From CAYJEJ01 sp964369315 (GTDB lineage Bacteria > Pseudomonadota > Alphaproteobacteria > UBA3830 > JAIRWN01), in NCBI GenBank assembly GCA_964369315.1, contig CAYJEJ010000006.1, forward strand, positions 1 to 55,295: a stretch of DNA of 55,295 nt, read 5' to 3'. Each line of letters opens with the position of its first letter. Position 1 is the first letter of the stretch. The notes under the pieces were generated by a model. That model saw nothing but the letters and a program-made list of their open reading frames with translations. It was not told the origin of the DNA and did no database searches. Shown piece by piece: positions 53,563 through 55,295 of the stretch. Made by a program: the position numbers and the translations under genes.

Positions 53563-54661
53563 ATGCAAGAAGAATATTTAAAAATGCTAAAATCCGTCGA
53601 AGAAACCCTTCAAATAGTACGGAGGTCTCTTTGACTGGGAAAACCTTAATAAACGCCTTGAAGAATTAAACTTACAAGTTGCCGATGACAGCCTTTGGAA
53701 CAACCCTGAGCAGGCACAAGAAGTCATGCGTGAACGTGCTCAGATTGAGCAAGACACAAAAAAATATCTCACTTTCGAGCAAGAATACGCAGATGCTGTT
53801 GCCTTTGCAAAACTTGCCGACGAAGAAAATGACGCGAACGCAACATCCGAATCTGAAGAAATCATAAAATCCCTTCACTCTAGGGGCGAAAGTTATCGAC
53901 TGGAAAGCTTGCTTTCAGGTGAAGCCGACCGAAACGATTGTTTCTTAGAGATTCACGCGGGAGCTGGCGGCACGGAAGCCCAAGACTGGGCACAAATGAT
54001 AATGCGGATGTACACAATGTGGGCAGGTGACCGAGGATATTCACTTGAGCAGGTGGAAGAAAGCATGGGTGAAGAAGCGGGGATAAAATCTACAACTTTG
54101 AAGATTTCGGGTCACCGCGTCTATGGTTGGTTGAAGTCTGAGTCTGGGGTGCACAGGTTGGTTAGGATTTCCCCATTTGATTCAAACGCTAGACGACACA
54201 CAAGCTTTGCTTCGGTCTGGGTCTATCCTGTGATTGATGAGAATATCGAGGTTAATATAGACGACAAAGACTTGAGAATAGACACATATCGAGCATCTGG
54301 TGCGGGCGGACAGCACGTTAATAAAACTGAAAGTGCAGTCAGGATAACACACACTCCAACGGGAATAGTGGTTCAATGTCAAGTTGATAGGTCGCAACAC
54401 AAGAACAGGGCAACCGCAATGAACATGTTGAGAGCCAGAATATATGAGATGGAGCTCAGAAAAAAGGAAGAAAAGCTGAAAGACATTAACGCCAACAAAT
54501 CAGAAATCGGATGGGGGCATCAAATCAGGTCATATGTCCTTCACCCATATCAAATGGTCAAAGACCTCAGGACAAACTATGAAAAAGGCAACGCACAAGC
54601 CGTGCTAGACGGTAAAATAGACGAATTTTTGCTCACATATTTGAGCGAAATGGGGCGATAA
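53563..54661 (+). CDS. prfB: Peptide chain release factor 2 (programmed +1 frameshift)
   Basis: RF2 ends translation at UGA and UAA. The gene is split: a 23-codon first frame (ATG 53563) reaches CTT-TGA at 53629-53634, then the frame shifts +1 to 53633 (GAC-TGG-GAA), giving 365 residues. A GGAGGT just before acts as the internal Shine-Dalgarno. The second frame has SPF (203-205), the stop-codon reader, and GGQ (248-250). PrmC at 18.8-19.7 kb is the probable methylase for this GGQ. Confidence 0.97.
53621..53635 (+). promoter_or_regulatory. RF2 autoregulatory frameshift site
   Basis: GGAGGT (53621-53626) lies 2 bases before CTT-TGA-C (53629-53635). This matches the E. coli arrangement, in which low RF2 lets ribosomes slip +1 at CTT and bypass the UGA. 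The switch is thus conserved here. Confidence 0.9.
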
Positions 54662-54824
54662 GGCAGCTAGGTGTTCTCGGTTATGCGAGGAAAACGTCTG
54701 TTATTATGATGATGACGCTGAGATTTTTGTAAACCTTTTTGGGGTATAATCTTATTTTTGGTTCTGTTTTCAGCATTTTTAATGCTTGACAGTTCAGCTT
54801 ATATGCAACAAATTACTAACGCAA

Positions 54825-54914
54825 GGATGGGTGGTCGAGCGGTTGAAGGCACTGGTCTTGAAAACCAGCAGAGGGGCAACTTTCTCGTGGGTTCGAATCC
54901 CACCCCATCCGCCA
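54825..54914 (+). tRNA. tRNA-Ser (TGA)
   Basis: A complete class II tRNA, 90 nt including an encoded CCA. Acceptor GGATGGG with CCCATCC, G discriminator, anticodon stem CTGGT/ACCAG with loop CTTGAAA (anticodon UGA), a long variable arm, and T-loop GTTCGAATC. A TTGACA at 54786-54791 may be its -35, but no good -10 follows. Confidence 0.97.
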
Positions 54915-55133
54915 ATAATTCCAGAAAATTATAAAAAAAAACACGAAATCATCAAACTCTAGTCACGATTGATTTATTGTACCTAGTAAATTAGAAAAAG
55001 CGGAATCATCAACATAACCTAGTATAATTTTTGACAAAAGAGGCATCTACGGAATTATAATTTTTTATAAAACTTGAATGAAAAAATCAACAGTTTTCGA
55101 TTAAATCATTTCCTGAGATATCAAAAAATTTAT

Positions 55134-55295
55134 CTAATTTTTTACCTCTAATTCGCTTATTTCATGAATGGACAACCCAGTCCCTAGGGACACCTGCTCT
55201 AATGTCAAACCCATCTTGAGAAAGTTCCGAGCAGTGTCTATTTTTGCTTTCTTCTCACCCTCGGCTCTGCCTTTCTTCTCACCTTCAGCTCTGCC
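55134..55295 (-). CDS. C-terminus of Rpn-family/PD-(D/E)XK nuclease transposase-like protein (partial)
   Basis: The last 53 codons of a gene entering from the right edge. It has a repeated GRAEGEKK segment (residues 1-16 of the fragment), then AKIDTARNFLKMGLTLEQVSLGTGLSIHEISELE and a stop. This is the typical tail of the Rpn (recombination-promoting nuclease) or PD-(D/E)XK transposase family: E-G-K repeats, then a helix-turn-helix-like A-R-N-x-L-K-x-G motif. The catalytic part lies outside the window. Such genes are plentiful in intracellular bacteria. Confidence 0.75.
   Translation of the reverse strand, partial: GRAEGEKKGRAEGEKKAKIDTARNFLKMGLTLEQVSLGTGLSIHEISELEVKN
55248..55295. repeat. 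24-bp tandem repeat inside the Rpn-like gene
   Basis: Two copies (55248-55271 and 55272-55295) of a 24-base unit, differing at two positions, encode GRAEGEKK twice. The second copy meets the window edge, so the true repeat number is unknown. Repeat number varies among related genes of this family. Confidence 0.85.

Noticed and set aside
54741..54755. Perfect TATAAT before tRNA-Ser as a promoter
   Set aside because: It has no -35 at a normal distance and lies about 75 bases before the tRNA.
1..55295. CRISPR array, prophage or toxin-antitoxin system
   Set aside because: No regularly spaced direct repeats, no cas, phage structural or toxin-antitoxin genes were found on either strand.

Overview
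This window is AT-rich chromosomal DNA of an alphaproteobacterium. The diagnostic genes are a CtrA cell-cycle regulator, a GapR/DUF2312 protein, an alphaproteobacterial-type SspB, and the neighbour pairs mrcA-prfB, rsmD-rluB and rpsT-dnaA. The organism is Gram-negative with lipid A (lpxA, lpxD, fabZ, bamA, ompH, rseP) and makes peptidoglycan (dapB, murJ, mrcA). Many uptake systems (an SDF carboxylate symporter, two tandem APC exchangers, a CNT nucleoside transporter, a DMT transporter), small secreted orphan proteins, an exported leucine-rich-repeat protein, degraded genes and low GC together suggest a host-associated lifestyle, for example Holosporales- or Rickettsiales-like. That last step is inference. 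No rRNA, CRISPR array, prophage or complete insertion sequence was seen.

Layout. 0-5 kb: exported LRR protein with a near-consensus promoter, a gap with an orphan promoter, rplT-rpmI, a DMT transporter overlapping a divergent PRPP-synthetase-like gene, and a small secreted protein. 5-14 kb: dapB, SDF symporter, then the envelope operon rseP-bamA-ompH-lpxD-fabZ-lpxA (minus strand). 13.6-20 kb: gapR, DUF4139 protein-def-fmt, a Kef-type antiporter, prmC. 19.8-31.6 kb: rpmE, rpsT, dnaA, dnaN, atpHAGD (no atpC), ileS-lspA-xerD. 31.7-34.5 kb: tandem paralogous secreted orphans, ctrA, tRNA-Lys. 34.6-43.4 kb: nupC-sspB-murJ, rmuC, serC, rluB-rsmD, a DsbA-like protein, rplY. 43.5-50.3 kb: two APC transporters, an SH3 protein, RNase P RNA, a mini lipoprotein and two M16 peptidases. 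50.3-55.3 kb: a GrpB remnant, rpoZ, mrcA, prfB with a programmed frameshift, tRNA-Ser, and the 3' end of a Rpn/PD-(D/E)XK transposase-like gene cut by the window edge.

How it fits together. Most genes are housekeeping: replication start and clamp, ATP synthesis, N-terminal formylation and deformylation, release-factor methylation and termination, and the outer-membrane assembly route. The most interesting signals are an IleRS whose HIGH motif reads HAGT, an ATP synthase F1 operon without epsilon, exact CtrA-type boxes (TTAA-N7-TTAA) twice before ctrA and once before dnaA, a tandem family of unrecognised secreted proteins, a divergent PRPP-synthetase-like protein coupled to a transporter, and an orphan transcription unit beside rplT. 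I did not find a clearly new multi-gene system. Several genes use TTG or GTG starts (dnaA, lpxD, fmt, lspA; lpxA, bamA, prmC).
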